Part shown: one piece after another, positions 49,463 to 58,125 of the stretch
Layout: every line of letters begins with the position of its first letter
How positions within the stretch are numbered: position 1 is the first letter of the stretch
DNA from: JAFGPS01 sp964628465
Lineage (GTDB): Bacteria > Planctomycetota > Phycisphaerae > Sedimentisphaerales > Anaerobacaceae
NCBI GenBank assembly: GCA_964628465.1
Contig: CAZVOA010000012.1
Coordinates: 23,447-87,446, forward strand
Direction of reading: 5' to 3'
DNA length: 64,000 nucleotides
Translations under genes and position numbers: made by a program
Notes under the pieces: model-generated
What the model was told of the DNA's origin: nothing
Databases searched by the model: none
What the model saw: only the letters and a program-made list of their open reading frames with translations

Positions 49463-52042
49463 TTACGCATCAAGACAGATGAGTTTCTGCGTTGTCAAAT
49501 CACTAATGATACGAAGCCTGCTGTTTTGAAGATCGCATAATTTAACGACATCAGTATATTTTCCGCTGTCGGGTAATACCTCAGCGAGCTTGTTTGGCAT
49601 ACCGTCAAGCTTTGCGATGTTGAAAATAGTGTTCGGTTTTCCCGGGAATATAGCGGTGTAGAAAATATCACTTTCCACTAAATCCTGGAAGAAGTGAGTT
49701 CCGAACGAAAGCTCCGGCATTAAATTCGCTCCTTCGTAAGCTACTTCCGCCATTACAGCAACGTTATTGATTTCGTGAAAATCGACGGGTACTCCAAGGC
49801 TCGGAGTGGAAGTACCCCATCTGCCGGGGCCGATGAGCAAAACAGATTCAGCATTTCTGTCTGTAATCATTCTATTGAGCTTTCCAACGAGCCTTGCGAT
49901 GTCGTACTTGCCTGTTGGTGTAAGGTCGATATAAGCCTGCGGATCAACATAAATAATTTTTGTTATTTCCTGAGCTATGGAGCCGCCCATGAAATATCCA
50001 TCACATTTGAAGAGAATCTTATCAGCGGCGGGATTTATCGGCATTTCGAGACGCGGTTTTTCGCCTCTCGTCTGAAGAGGACGGCACTGTAGAAGATTAA
50101 TTATCGGTTTGTTGTCACGGGAGAAATTTACAGTGAATTCGATATCGACCGGATAGCTATAATGCTGTTCGAGAGTTCTAAGAATTTTCTGCATGAGCGC
50201 GACAAAATCTGTTTCAGTAAGAAGTTTCTCGAAAGTGAGTAACCAATATTCGACATCACCGGCGCCTTTCTGCCTGGATTGCCTTGCCAACTGATAGTCC
50301 CTGACGGCAAAATAGTCCAGTTTAATATTGAAATTTTTCTCGACAAGCTCGCTAAACTGAACTGTTTTCAGGCTGTTGTCCAGCGTATCAAGCAGGTCAA
50401 CACGATGCTGTGAATATTTCCTTGTGTCACTGGCTCCCGAAACCGGCCTGGCAAGAGGCTGGTCAAGCGAAATAATTCTCGGGTAATCATCTTCGATTCG
50501 ATTTACCGCTCTTGTACCCAGTCCGAATACAAGCCTGAGCATACCGGCGGCAGGATCTAAATCAGGTTTCCAGACGAATGCGTTATGCGATAATCCAACA
50601 CCGGCCAAATCAGGAAAGAAATAATTGTTACGGTATGAACCGGAAACTCTCTGTATAAGAAGCGCCATCTGTTCGTCGCTCTGGTCAAGGCCTCGCTGCA
50701 ACCTGTATGTCAGAGCGCTTTGATTCATTGTGCTGGCGAAAACCGTACGAACCGCTTCTTCAAAATTCGCGTATCTCTCTTCCGGCGTACCCTGATTGAC
50801 ACAAAATACACTTTCATATTTTCCAGCGAAGGCGTTTCCGAAGGCATCTTCGAGCAGTGAGCTTGAACGTATGATTATCGGGGACTGTCCGAAATACTCA
50901 ATCATCTCCTGAAACTGATCGCGAATCTGGTCAGGGAATTTTCCTTTGAGAAGTTTTTCTTTGAGTTCCGCGGCGGCTTTGAAATATCCTTCTTCTGTTT
51001 TCTGCTCAACACGCAATTTCCATAAACCATTCTCGACAAGGTACGTATAAAAAACATCCGACCCGACATAAAATGAATCATGCGGCTCGATATGTTTGTT
51101 TAATTTCAGTTCTTTTTGAGAAATGATTTTATTTGCGAGAAGCATTCCGACCGCTTTGCCGCCGATAAAACCGGTTCCAATGAGCCTGTTTTTTATTGTC
51201 TGCAAATCTTCGATAGTGAAATGTTTCTTGACAAGGGAAATCATTCGTTCATCGCGTCCCATCATTACGCTGCACAGCTTGTCGATGATTTTTTCTTTAT
51301 CTTCGGGATTGTCCCATGTTTCGGCAATCTCGCCGGCTTCGAGGAACATTTTATCCCAATAGTCGAGCAGTCTTTCAGAATGCTGGATGCTTCGCTCGGA
51401 TATATAAGCAAGAAGCTTGGTCGCGTCAACGCTGCTCGTTATCGGGACAAATTTATCATCCTGCTGCAAATGAGGCAGAAACATTGTAGCAGAGTAGCGT
51501 TTCCAGACCTTCAATGGATGTAAGCAATACTTATCTTCAATATTATACAAATCAATAAGCAGTTGTGTTGTATCTCTGATTCTTGCGATAGTTTTGAACG
51601 AATGACTGTTTCTTAAAAGCGCAAAATACGCGATAGTATCAAGTTCGTACAGGTAGGGACATGTAACCATGAAGAAGTTGCCAATCATGAGGTCTGTCGC
51701 CCATGCTTCGAGCAGATACGAAAGGCAGTCAAAAACATAATATGCTTCTTTGCCTTCTTCTGTGATTATTTCGTGTACCTGCGTTGTAAAAGTTTCGAAG
51801 CCGCTGTCTGCGTTGAGTTCATAGATTTTTACGCCATGTTTGGATTCTACAAAAGGTTCGTGATTTGCAAAACGCATATAAACTACCTTGCGCTTTTGGG
51901 AGATTGCTTTATCCACGTAAGGAGTAACGAATTTTACAAAGTCATCGGTACTGTCAACCTGCCAAACAACATTGTCCCCTTTGTGTAATCCCGTAAAAAC
52001 AGCATCCAGACTATCTATTCCAGTACTTCCCCAAACCTGCAT
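49463..52042 (-). CDS. KaiC-like / PEP-pyruvate-binding (PPDK-N) fusion protein
   Basis: 859 residues from ATG 52042 (AAAAGGTGATT upstream; ten codons further upstream have no support). Residues 1-200 resemble a RecA/KaiC fold (MQVWGSTGIDSLDAVFTGLHKGDNV) but the phosphate-binding Gly-Lys-Thr is absent, so ATP binding there is doubtful. Residues about 290-630 are the ATP-grasp PEP/pyruvate-binding domain (GFIGGKAVGMLLANK, PIIIRSSSLLEDAFGNAFAG, and INLLQCRPLQTR). A conserved C-terminal region with LLIGPGRWGTSTPSLGVP follows. No phosphohistidine swivel domain or PEP-binding C-terminal barrel is present, so it is not a complete PEP synthase or PPDK. Cytoplasmic; reaction unknown. Confidence 0.8.
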   Translation of the reverse strand: MQVWGSTGIDSLDAVFTGLHKGDNVVWQVDSTDDFVKFVTPYVDKAISQKRKVVYMRFANHEPFVESKHGVKIYELNADSGFETFTTQVHEIITEEGKEAYYVFDCLSYLLEAWATDLMIGNFFMVTCPYLYELDTIAYFALLRNSHSFKTIARIRDTTQLLIDLYNIEDKYCLHPLKVWKRYSATMFLPHLQQDDKFVPITSSVDATKLLAYISERSIQHSERLLDYWDKMFLEAGEIAETWDNPEDKEKIIDKLCSVMMGRDERMISLVKKHFTIEDLQTIKNRLIGTGFIGGKAVGMLLANKIISQKELKLNKHIEPHDSFYVGSDVFYTYLVENGLWKLRVEQKTEEGYFKAAAELKEKLLKGKFPDQIRDQFQEMIEYFGQSPIIIRSSSLLEDAFGNAFAGKYESVFCVNQGTPEERYANFEEAVRTVFASTMNQSALTYRLQRGLDQSDEQMALLIQRVSGSYRNNYFFPDLAGVGLSHNAFVWKPDLDPAAGMLRLVFGLGTRAVNRIEDDYPRIISLDQPLARPVSGASDTRKYSQHRVDLLDTLDNSLKTVQFSELVEKNFNIKLDYFAVRDYQLARQSRQKGAGDVEYWLLTFEKLLTETDFVALMQKILRTLEQHYSYPVDIEFTVNFSRDNKPIINLLQCRPLQTRGEKPRLEMPINPAADKILFKCDGYFMGGSIAQEITKIIYVDPQAYIDLTPTGKYDIARLVGKLNRMITDRNAESVLLIGPGRWGTSTPSLGVPVDFHEINNVAVMAEVAYEGANLMPELSFGTHFFQDLVESDIFYTAIFPGKPNTIFNIAKLDGMPNKLAEVLPDSGKYTDVVKLCDLQNSRLRIISDLTTQKLICLDA

Positions 52043-52141
52043 ATAATCACCTTTTGGTATTAAATTCCCCATGAATTACTTGAATTATTAATAGATTGAA
52101 TTTATCTCATAAATCAAGTATTACAACAAAATATAATTATA

Positions 52142-52185
52142 AAGGGCAAAACCAATTATTCAAACAGGTTTTGCCCTTTTTTTAC
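52142..52185. terminator. bidirectional intrinsic terminator
   Basis: AGGGCAAAACC (52143-52153) and GGTTTTGCCCT (52170-52180) form an 11-bp stem with T-rich sequence on both sides, between the leftward gdhA stop and the leftward KaiC-like gene. It terminates gdhA. Confidence 0.85.
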
Positions 52186-52231
52186 AAATCATTTTATTTA
52201 AAACTCTTTTACGAGTTAAAGTTGTAACAAA

Positions 52232-53578
52232 TTATACAAGACCCTGGTCAATCATCGCGTCTGCAACTTTAACAAAGCCTGCAATATTTGCGCCCATAAG
52301 GAGATTGTCAGGTTGTCCGTATTCCTTTGCCGCCTCGTAGCATTGCTTATGAATCGCAATCATGATATTGTGCAAACGTTTATTGACTTCTTCTCTCGAC
52401 CATGACATCATCATCGCGTTTTGCGACATTTCGAGACCTGAAGTTGCTACGCCGCCCGCATTTGCGGCTTTTGCTGGACCGTACATAATTTTCTTCGCAA
52501 TATACTGTTCGATGGCTTCCGGTGTGCTTGGCATGTTTGCTCCTTCGGCAACGAGAGTGCAGCCGTTTTTGAGGAGCGTTTTGGCGTCATTGCCGTCGAT
52601 TTCATTCTGCGTAGCACTTGGGAATGCGCAATCGCATTTAATATCCCACGGGCGTTTGCCTTCGCGATATTCTGCTCCGAACTTGTCGGCGTACTCTTTA
52701 ATTCTTCCTCTGCGAACATTTTTCAGTTCCATAATGAAAGCGAGTTTTTCGTCGTTAATTCCATCTTTGTCGTAAATAGTTCCATTTGAATCGGAAAGAC
52801 TTACCGGTTTTGCTCCGAGCTGATTCAATTTCTCGACTGTATATTGTGCGACATTTCCTGAACCTGATACCGTGCAGATTTTGCCTTTGAATGTCTGGTT
52901 GCGTGATTTCAGCATTTCATCCGCGAAATAAACGCAGCCGTAACCAGTTGCTTCAGGACGAATTAATGAGCCGCCCCAGCTCAGGGCTTTACCTGTAAGA
53001 ACTCCTGTGAATTCATTACGCAATCTTTTGTATTGGCCGAACAGGAATCCGATTTCACGACCGCCGACTCCGATATCTCCCGCCGGTACATCTGTGTTCG
53101 GGCCGATGTGGCGTTGAAGTTCAGTCATAAAGCTCTGGCAGAAACGCATAACTTCGTTATCGCTTTTGCCTTTTGGGTCGAAGTCTGAGCCGCCTTTACC
53201 GCCGCCCATCGGAAGTGTTGTGAGCGAATTTTTGAAAACCTGTTCAAAACCGAGGAATTTCAAGATGCCCGCATTTACCGTCGGATGGAACCTCAGACCG
53301 CCTTTGTATGGTCCCAATGCACTATTGAATTCAAATCTGAATCCGCGATTGATGCGGAAGTTTCCCTTGTCATCCTGCCATGGAACTCTGAAGATAATCT
53401 GCCTTTCCGGCTCAACTATTCTGTCGAGAATTCGCTCTTCGATGTACTCGGGATGTCTTTCAAGGACAGGTTCCAAAGAGGAAAACACTTCTTTTACCGC
53501 CTGGTGAAATTCAACTTCACCGTGGTTTCTCTTTAAAACTTCCTCATAAACGCTCTGGATAATGGTTTTTGCTGCCAT
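52232..53578 (-). CDS. gdhA: glutamate dehydrogenase (hexameric, NADP-type)
   Basis: 448 residues from ATG 53578 (AAGGAG 9 bases upstream). The 84 in-frame codons further upstream are AT-rich and not conserved, and are rejected as a start. Motifs: PWQDDKGNFRINRGFRFEFN, GPYKGGLRFHP, GGGKGGSDFDPKGKSD (K in the substrate site), PAGDIGVGGREIGFLFGQYKR, and the Rossmann region CTVSGSGNVAQYTVEKL. This is the approximately 450-residue form that makes glutamate from 2-oxoglutarate and ammonium, and suits an organism that forms ammonium by nitrite reduction. Divergent from a LysR regulator with a shared palindromic operator. Confidence 0.95.
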   Translation of the reverse strand: MAAKTIIQSVYEEVLKRNHGEVEFHQAVKEVFSSLEPVLERHPEYIEERILDRIVEPERQIIFRVPWQDDKGNFRINRGFRFEFNSALGPYKGGLRFHPTVNAGILKFLGFEQVFKNSLTTLPMGGGKGGSDFDPKGKSDNEVMRFCQSFMTELQRHIGPNTDVPAGDIGVGGREIGFLFGQYKRLRNEFTGVLTGKALSWGGSLIRPEATGYGCVYFADEMLKSRNQTFKGKICTVSGSGNVAQYTVEKLNQLGAKPVSLSDSNGTIYDKDGINDEKLAFIMELKNVRRGRIKEYADKFGAEYREGKRPWDIKCDCAFPSATQNEIDGNDAKTLLKNGCTLVAEGANMPSTPEAIEQYIAKKIMYGPAKAANAGGVATSGLEMSQNAMMMSWSREEVNKRLHNIMIAIHKQCYEAAKEYGQPDNLLMGANIAGFVKVADAMIDQGLV

Positions 53579-53631
53579 GTACTTTGATCTCCTTGCAAAA
53601 TATAAGTAAAACTGATTGAATTTGCACAAAA

Positions 53632-53659
53632 ATGTATTGTAGCTATTCTGACAATACAT
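53632..53659. promoter_or_regulatory. LysR-type operator between gdhA and the regulator
   Basis: ATGTATTGT (53632-53640), 10 bases, ACAATACAT (53651-53659): a perfect 9-base inverted repeat. Its core fits the T-N11-A rule of LysR-type regulators. It lies 54 bases from gdhA and 97 from the LysR gene. Confidence 0.75.
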
Positions 53660-53755
53660 ATAATAATACAGCAAGTTAAACAAATTATAATAACATGGAA
53701 TGATTAACAAATTCAATGTAGTAATTAGTAATAGATAATATAAGGATGCCTTATA

Positions 53756-54637
53756 ATGAATTTGGAAATGCTTAAAGTTTTCTGCGATTTGGCTGATTTG
53801 AGAAGTTTTTCTAAAACAGCGGAAAAGCATTTATTAAGCCAATCCGCCATTTCACAGCAATTGGCTCAACTGGAGCTATTGCTCAAATGCCAGTTGATAA
53901 ATCGCAAAAGACGTCCAATCGAGTTGACAAAATCAGGCCAGTTACTTTTTCAGGCATCCAAAGATATTATTGAACGATACGAACAATTTCAGAATGAAAT
54001 GCGCGTATTGCAAAAAACATCCGTAAGCAGAATCAATATTGGCGCGATTTTCAGTATTGGTATGCATACTTTACCTGACTACATAAAGAAATTTATGGTA
54101 AATTATCCCAATGTCAACGTTCATATCGACTATTTCAACGCGGAAACAATTTATGAGAAGGTTTTATCCGGCGAGATCGATATTGGTATCGTAGCCGTTC
54201 CAAGAAGGGATAAGCGGCTTGAGGTTTACGATTTTGTCGATGAATCTCTCGTTCTGGTTTGCAGCCCGAATCATCCTCTGGCGAATGAATCTTCAATCGA
54301 TATTCATAAATTACAGTTCGAGAAATTCATAGCATTTGAAAAAGACCTCCCCACGCGAGTCTGGATAGACGGAATTTTGAGTACATTTAGTGTAAATTTA
54401 CAGCCGGTAATGGAATTCGATAATATTGAGACTATAAAACGCGCGGTTGAAATTAATCATGGCGTAAGCATATTGCCGCAAATTACATTGATTCAGGAAC
54501 TCAATAGTGGGACATTAAGAGCTATTCAGTTCTCCAATGAAAGATTTACAAGACCCACTGGTATAATCATCCGCAGCGGAAAAATTTTCAGCCAGGCCGG
54601 AAGATATTTAATTGAACTTCTTAGAAAGAAAGAATAA
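53756..54637 (+). CDS. LysR-family transcriptional regulator
   Basis: 293 residues. The N-terminal winged helix-turn-helix reads FCDLADLRSFSKTAEKHLLSQSAISQQLAQLE (about 9-40). The effector domain (about 90-290) has the RINIGAIFSIGMHTLPDYI and GEIDIGIVAVP segments. It is divergent from gdhA, with a perfect dyad between them, so gdhA is the likely target. The effector is unknown (2-oxoglutarate or a nitrogen signal are possible). The stop codon is followed by a heptad array. Confidence 0.9.
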   Translation: MNLEMLKVFCDLADLRSFSKTAEKHLLSQSAISQQLAQLELLLKCQLINRKRRPIELTKSGQLLFQASKDIIERYEQFQNEMRVLQKTSVSRINIGAIFSIGMHTLPDYIKKFMVNYPNVNVHIDYFNAETIYEKVLSGEIDIGIVAVPRRDKRLEVYDFVDESLVLVCSPNHPLANESSIDIHKLQFEKFIAFEKDLPTRVWIDGILSTFSVNLQPVMEFDNIETIKRAVEINHGVSILPQITLIQELNSGTLRAIQFSNERFTRPTGIIIRSGKIFSQAGRYLIELLRKKE

Positions 54638-54739
54638 AAAGTTGAAAGTACTTAAAGTGACTAAAGTTAAAAGTTAAAAAAAGAAAAATTCCAATATAAC
54701 TTTAGGCACTTTCAACTTTAGGCACTTATAACTATTTTT
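54638..54739. repeat. inverted pair of 7-bp-periodic arrays
   Basis: Left arm AAGTTGAAAGTACTTAAAGTGACTAAAGTTAAAAGTT units, then a short A-rich centre, then the right arm ATAACTTTAGGCACTTTCAAC and TTTAGGCACTTATAACT units. Arms fill the whole gap to the next gene, whose ATG lies 9 bases after the right arm without a Shine-Dalgarno sequence. Confidence 0.75.
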
Positions 54740-55342
54740 ATGACTATTAAAGCAGTAATATTCGATATGGACGGCACAATAACGAAGCCGTATTTTGATT
54801 TTAATCTCATCAGAAAAGAAATCGGATTACCCGAAAATTCAGAGCCGCTCCTTGAGGCGATGGAAAAAATGTCACCATCGGAACGTGCAAAAGCCGAAAA
54901 AATCTTGCATTATCATGAGAAGAAAGCTATCGAAGCATCTGAGCTTAATGATATGGCCGCTGAAACACTTACAACGCTGCGAAGCGAAGGAATACCCATC
55001 GGGATTCTGACACGAAATACAAAAGCGAACGCACACGCGGTATTGGATAAGCACTGTTTACAAATCGACGCGGTTGTCGGCAGGGAGGATGGGCCGGTGA
55101 AACCTGATCCTTTTGGTGTAATCGAACTATGTAAGAAATTCGATGTAGAGCCGCACGAGACTCTTGTCGTTGGCGATTATTTGTTCGATGTGCTTTCCGC
55201 GATAGGTGCGGGTGCTGTTTCTGTTTTGCTTGTAAACCACAAAAGATACGAATTTGAAAATATCGCTAATTACAGAATCAATAATCTCAGCCAGATACTT
55301 GATATTATGGGGCAACAGAGTAAAACAGAAAGAAAAAGCTAA
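54740..55342 (+). CDS. HAD-superfamily hydrolase
   Basis: 200 residues with the HAD motifs: motif I VIFDMDGTIT (nucleophile and acid Asp in DMDGT, residues 9-13), motif II LTRNTKANAHAV, a Lys region VKPDPFGVIELC, and the acidic motif VGDYLFDVLSAIGAGA. The size and cap fit the phosphoglycolate-phosphatase-like/beta-phosphoglucomutase-like group; the substrate is not predictable. Placed after a heptad array, without a visible ribosome-binding site. Confidence 0.85.
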   Translation: MTIKAVIFDMDGTITKPYFDFNLIRKEIGLPENSEPLLEAMEKMSPSERAKAEKILHYHEKKAIEASELNDMAAETLTTLRSEGIPIGILTRNTKANAHAVLDKHCLQIDAVVGREDGPVKPDPFGVIELCKKFDVEPHETLVVGDYLFDVLSAIGAGAVSVLLVNHKRYEFENIANYRINNLSQILDIMGQQSKTERKS

Positions 55343-55502
55343 ATCTGTGAGTTTGTAACAATATTTTTTTATTAAAATTGTGTTTTAGACCCAATTTACT
55401 TATCTTTTGATTAACAATTCTTTAAAATTTACATTTAATCAAATTTTTGATAAAATTCCTGTTAGTTAAAAGAAAATTACTCTTTATTGAGGGTTTACAT
55501 AA

Positions 55503-56450
55503 ATGGTTACAAAGTTAATACAGGCAATTTGTGTGTTATCAGTGATGTTTTGTGTATCATGCAGCTCGGCATCTGATCAGAATACAGTAGAGACGCACGG
55601 TCGTGCGTCTCTACCAAATCGGATAGATTCTATTCTTGACAAGCTGAATGAACGAACCCGGGAACTTCAATCTTATCAATGTCAAATCGAGTATAAATAT
55701 GTTCAGCCATCGGTTTTTGACGCACAAACAATAAGAAGAGGGATTTTATATTATTTAAAATCTAATGAATCAGGAAAAAGCCTTTCTAAATTACGGGTGA
55801 ATTTCCAGACTTTGCAGCAGGACGAAGATGAAGAACAAAAGTATAATGAGCAATATATAATCGTCGATGGCACATCTATACCTGATTCAGGAGGTAAATA
55901 TAAGGGGTTATGGCTTGTACAATTGGACTATGAGCTCAAGAATTGTAAATATATCCAGCTAACCCTGAACCAGAGCGGTTCAGGGCTAACTCAGGCAGAC
56001 TCGTCGAACGATGAACCGAATAAACCGGTTGATGAGCCTGGCCATCCCTCGCGGGACGTATTTGAATTAATAAGTACAAAACTTCCGATAGTTGGTTTTT
56101 CTAAAACAGATCGACTGAAGGAAGAATTTGAAATAAGCCTTGTTACACAGAACGACCCCGTAGAGACGCACGGCCGTGCGTCTCTTCAATTACAATTCAA
56201 GGTTAAGCCGAATTCAGTTTATAAGGATGATTATGTCCAGATAGACTGTGTGATCGATGAAAAGCAGAATCTTCCTGTTGAAATAAAAGCAATTTCAACA
56301 GAGCCGACAGGTGAAACACTTGAAAATAAGGATTTATATGAAATAAAGTTTACCAATACTCAGATAAATGAGAAGATAGATGAAAAGGTATTTGATTTTG
56401 AAATACCAAAAGATTTCGGTAAACCTGATGTTTATCCATTGGAAAATTAA
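55503..56450 (+). CDS. LolA-like lipoprotein containing palindromic repeat insertions
   Basis: 315 residues. Signal peptide with lipobox VSCSS (Cys 20 region). The core, IDSILDKLNERTRELQSYQCQIEYKYVQP, and the strands FELISTKLPIVGFSKTD suggest a LolA/LolB-like lipoprotein-carrier fold of the planctomycete type; this is tentative. Two in-frame copies of a palindromic repeat give VETHGRASL at residues 29-37 and 220-228, and a second palindromic sequence (CCCTGAACC-N5-GGTTCAGGG) lies at 55963-55985. They expand the protein without breaking the frame. Confidence 0.72.
   Translation: MVTKLIQAICVLSVMFCVSCSSASDQNTVETHGRASLPNRIDSILDKLNERTRELQSYQCQIEYKYVQPSVFDAQTIRRGILYYLKSNESGKSLSKLRVNFQTLQQDEDEEQKYNEQYIIVDGTSIPDSGGKYKGLWLVQLDYELKNCKYIQLTLNQSGSGLTQADSSNDEPNKPVDEPGHPSRDVFELISTKLPIVGFSKTDRLKEEFEISLVTQNDPVETHGRASLQLQFKVKPNSVYKDDYVQIDCVIDEKQNLPVEIKAISTEPTGETLENKDLYEIKFTNTQINEKIDEKVFDFEIPKDFGKPDVYPLEN
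55587..55614. repeat. 28-bp palindromic repeat, copy 1 (in frame)
   Basis: Half-site GTAGAGACGCACGG then its complement. Encodes VETHGRASL inside the lipoprotein gene. One central base differs from copies 2 and 3. Confidence 0.85.
55963..55985. repeat. palindromic repeat CCCTGAACC-AGAGC-GGTTCAGGG inside coding sequence
   Basis: A perfect 9-bp stem with a 5-base loop in the lipoprotein gene. It codes for part of LNQSGSGLTQ, a segment that looks like an insertion. Confidence 0.6.
56160..56186. repeat. 28-bp palindromic repeat, copy 2 (in frame)
   Basis: Same half-site as copy 1. Encodes VETHGRASL again, 191 residues after the first copy. The last three bases differ (CTT for TAC). Confidence 0.85.
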
Positions 56451-56459
56451 ATAAAAAAT

Positions 56460-56487
56460 GTAGAGACGCACGGCCGTGCGTCTCTAC
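56460..56487. repeat. 28-bp palindromic repeat, copy 3 (intergenic)
   Basis: Perfect palindrome in the gap between the lipoprotein and HPr-domain genes; only 18 bases before the next ATG. Confidence 0.85.
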
Positions 56488-56505
56488 TATATAAGGAAAT
56501 ATTGA

Positions 56506-58047
56506 ATGACGGAAACAGTCATAGATGAAATAGAATTTAAGAAATTGATAGCAGAACGTTCGGGGAGCTTGCTTTCTCTTGCGAATGTATTGTGTCACAG
56601 CGGCTCTATCAGGGAAAAGATAACCCGTCCTTTTCTCGGCGAAATGCTCGCTCAATCGATGGAAGTGGAGGAGTTTCTTGATTCTTATGGAGCCGGTCAT
56701 AACTGCAGATGGTGCCGGTTCCGGTCTCTTGTAGCGGCCGCTAAAGGTTTTTCAGAAATTGGCTACGAATTACTGCATATTTTGCATGTACTTCCCGACT
56801 ATCGTCTTTTGCCGACGGGCAAAGATTTTGTCAAAGAAACGAAAGAAACTCTTGAATTCGTATCTACAGTGCTTTTACATGTTTCGTGCAAGCTGCTTGG
56901 CGAGTTTGACAAGCTTGAAATACGTTTTGAGCCAAAAAACCTTGACGAAATATCATTCACAGAAGACCTTCCAGAAGGTAAGCTTTCTTATCTTTGTGAA
57001 AGACGCCATATAGAAAAAGTATCAGAAACGGTGATTCTTCTGGCGACAGCGTTTTTGAATCTCGCAGCTGACAGTAAGGATGTTCGAGCTGCTGCCCGCG
57101 CTAAGCCTGATGAATATGTTTCGTATGTTGATGATTCTATTAGCGAGGAGAAAATGAGAAGTCTTCAATTGAGATTTCATAATCTTCAATCGCTTTATGA
57201 TACATTTGTTTCCGGCACAGAAGCTGCGGACCTGGACAATGAACTTCCTGTTCTCAGGGGTCATATAAGTGTAGTTTTGCATCTATTGCGAACCGCGACT
57301 TTGTTTGCCCATCATTACGAACGTCATATAATAAAGCAGCTTTGCGAATGTCGAATGCAGGAAGGGCCGCTTGTGCAGGAAAGCAAACTGCTTTCAGTTC
57401 TTATGAATTATTCGATTGCTCATGCGAGTCTTTATATTGATTGTGCGGTCAACCTGTGCCAGGAAAAGCTTAAACGTTATGCTGAGGTAGGAGAAGTTGA
57501 ACTTCCAGTTCCCAAATATCGAGGTTTTCATGTTCGTCCTTCTACTCTTGTTGCCAAGCTGGTATTGCATTATGGAAGCAAAGTTCAGATGCGTATGGGA
57601 GATGAAATTTATGATGCCGGTTCGCCGCTTGATTTATTCCGTGCCAATGAGAAAATAAACGCTCAAAAACGGCGTTGGCTTACTGAGGAAATTGTACGTC
57701 TCAATCTTGTTCCTGATGAGCTTGAAAAAAATAACATTAAAGATATTGTTTTTGGATTGGTACTCACTCTGGCCGGGCGTGCAAAGTTAATTTTATATGA
57801 GCAGCCGTTGCAATTACCGGAAGAGCTGGCTTTGAAACAGGGAACTGTGCTGGAAAAAATTGTAAACGAGTTGGCAAGACTGCTTGCAATGGGAAAAATC
57901 GATGTTGAATCTCATATGACCGCTTTTTTTAAGGGCGATAAACGAGTTATAAACGATATAAGGATTTTGGCGGAAGGTGGTTATGGAGAAGATCAATTCG
58001 GAAATAATGTTCCTCTGCCTGAGAAGCTGTCATATCTGCGTCGTTAG
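56506..58047 (+). CDS. HPr-domain protein with large N-terminal region
   Basis: 513 residues. The C-terminal part (about 335-400) is HPr-like: the signature YRGFHVRPSTLVAKLVLHYG holds H342, equivalent to the phosphorylated His15 of HPr. The rest (residues 1-330, Leu-rich and helical, with Cys-rich GHNCRWCRF at 65-73) is not recognised. A full phosphotransferase system was not seen in the window, but an EIIA-like domain is fused to a permease at 17597-19486, so a regulatory phosphorelay is plausible. AAGGAAATATTG before the ATG. Confidence 0.78.
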   Translation: MTETVIDEIEFKKLIAERSGSLLSLANVLCHSGSIREKITRPFLGEMLAQSMEVEEFLDSYGAGHNCRWCRFRSLVAAAKGFSEIGYELLHILHVLPDYRLLPTGKDFVKETKETLEFVSTVLLHVSCKLLGEFDKLEIRFEPKNLDEISFTEDLPEGKLSYLCERRHIEKVSETVILLATAFLNLAADSKDVRAAARAKPDEYVSYVDDSISEEKMRSLQLRFHNLQSLYDTFVSGTEAADLDNELPVLRGHISVVLHLLRTATLFAHHYERHIIKQLCECRMQEGPLVQESKLLSVLMNYSIAHASLYIDCAVNLCQEKLKRYAEVGEVELPVPKYRGFHVRPSTLVAKLVLHYGSKVQMRMGDEIYDAGSPLDLFRANEKINAQKRRWLTEEIVRLNLVPDELEKNNIKDIVFGLVLTLAGRAKLILYEQPLQLPEELALKQGTVLEKIVNELARLLAMGKIDVESHMTAFFKGDKRVINDIRILAEGGYGEDQFGNNVPLPEKLSYLRR

Positions 58048-58125
58048 ACAAATGAACTTGGACTCAAAATACAAGGCTTGAATACTAAAGCTCTTGTAAG
58101 AGTTATGAAAAGAAAGGAATTAATT

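Noticed and set aside
53579..53830. N-terminal 84-residue extension of glutamate dehydrogenase
   Set aside because: It is AT-rich and Tyr/Asn/Phe-rich, crosses the regulatory dyad and the LysR start, and the strong AAGGAG sits before ATG 53578.
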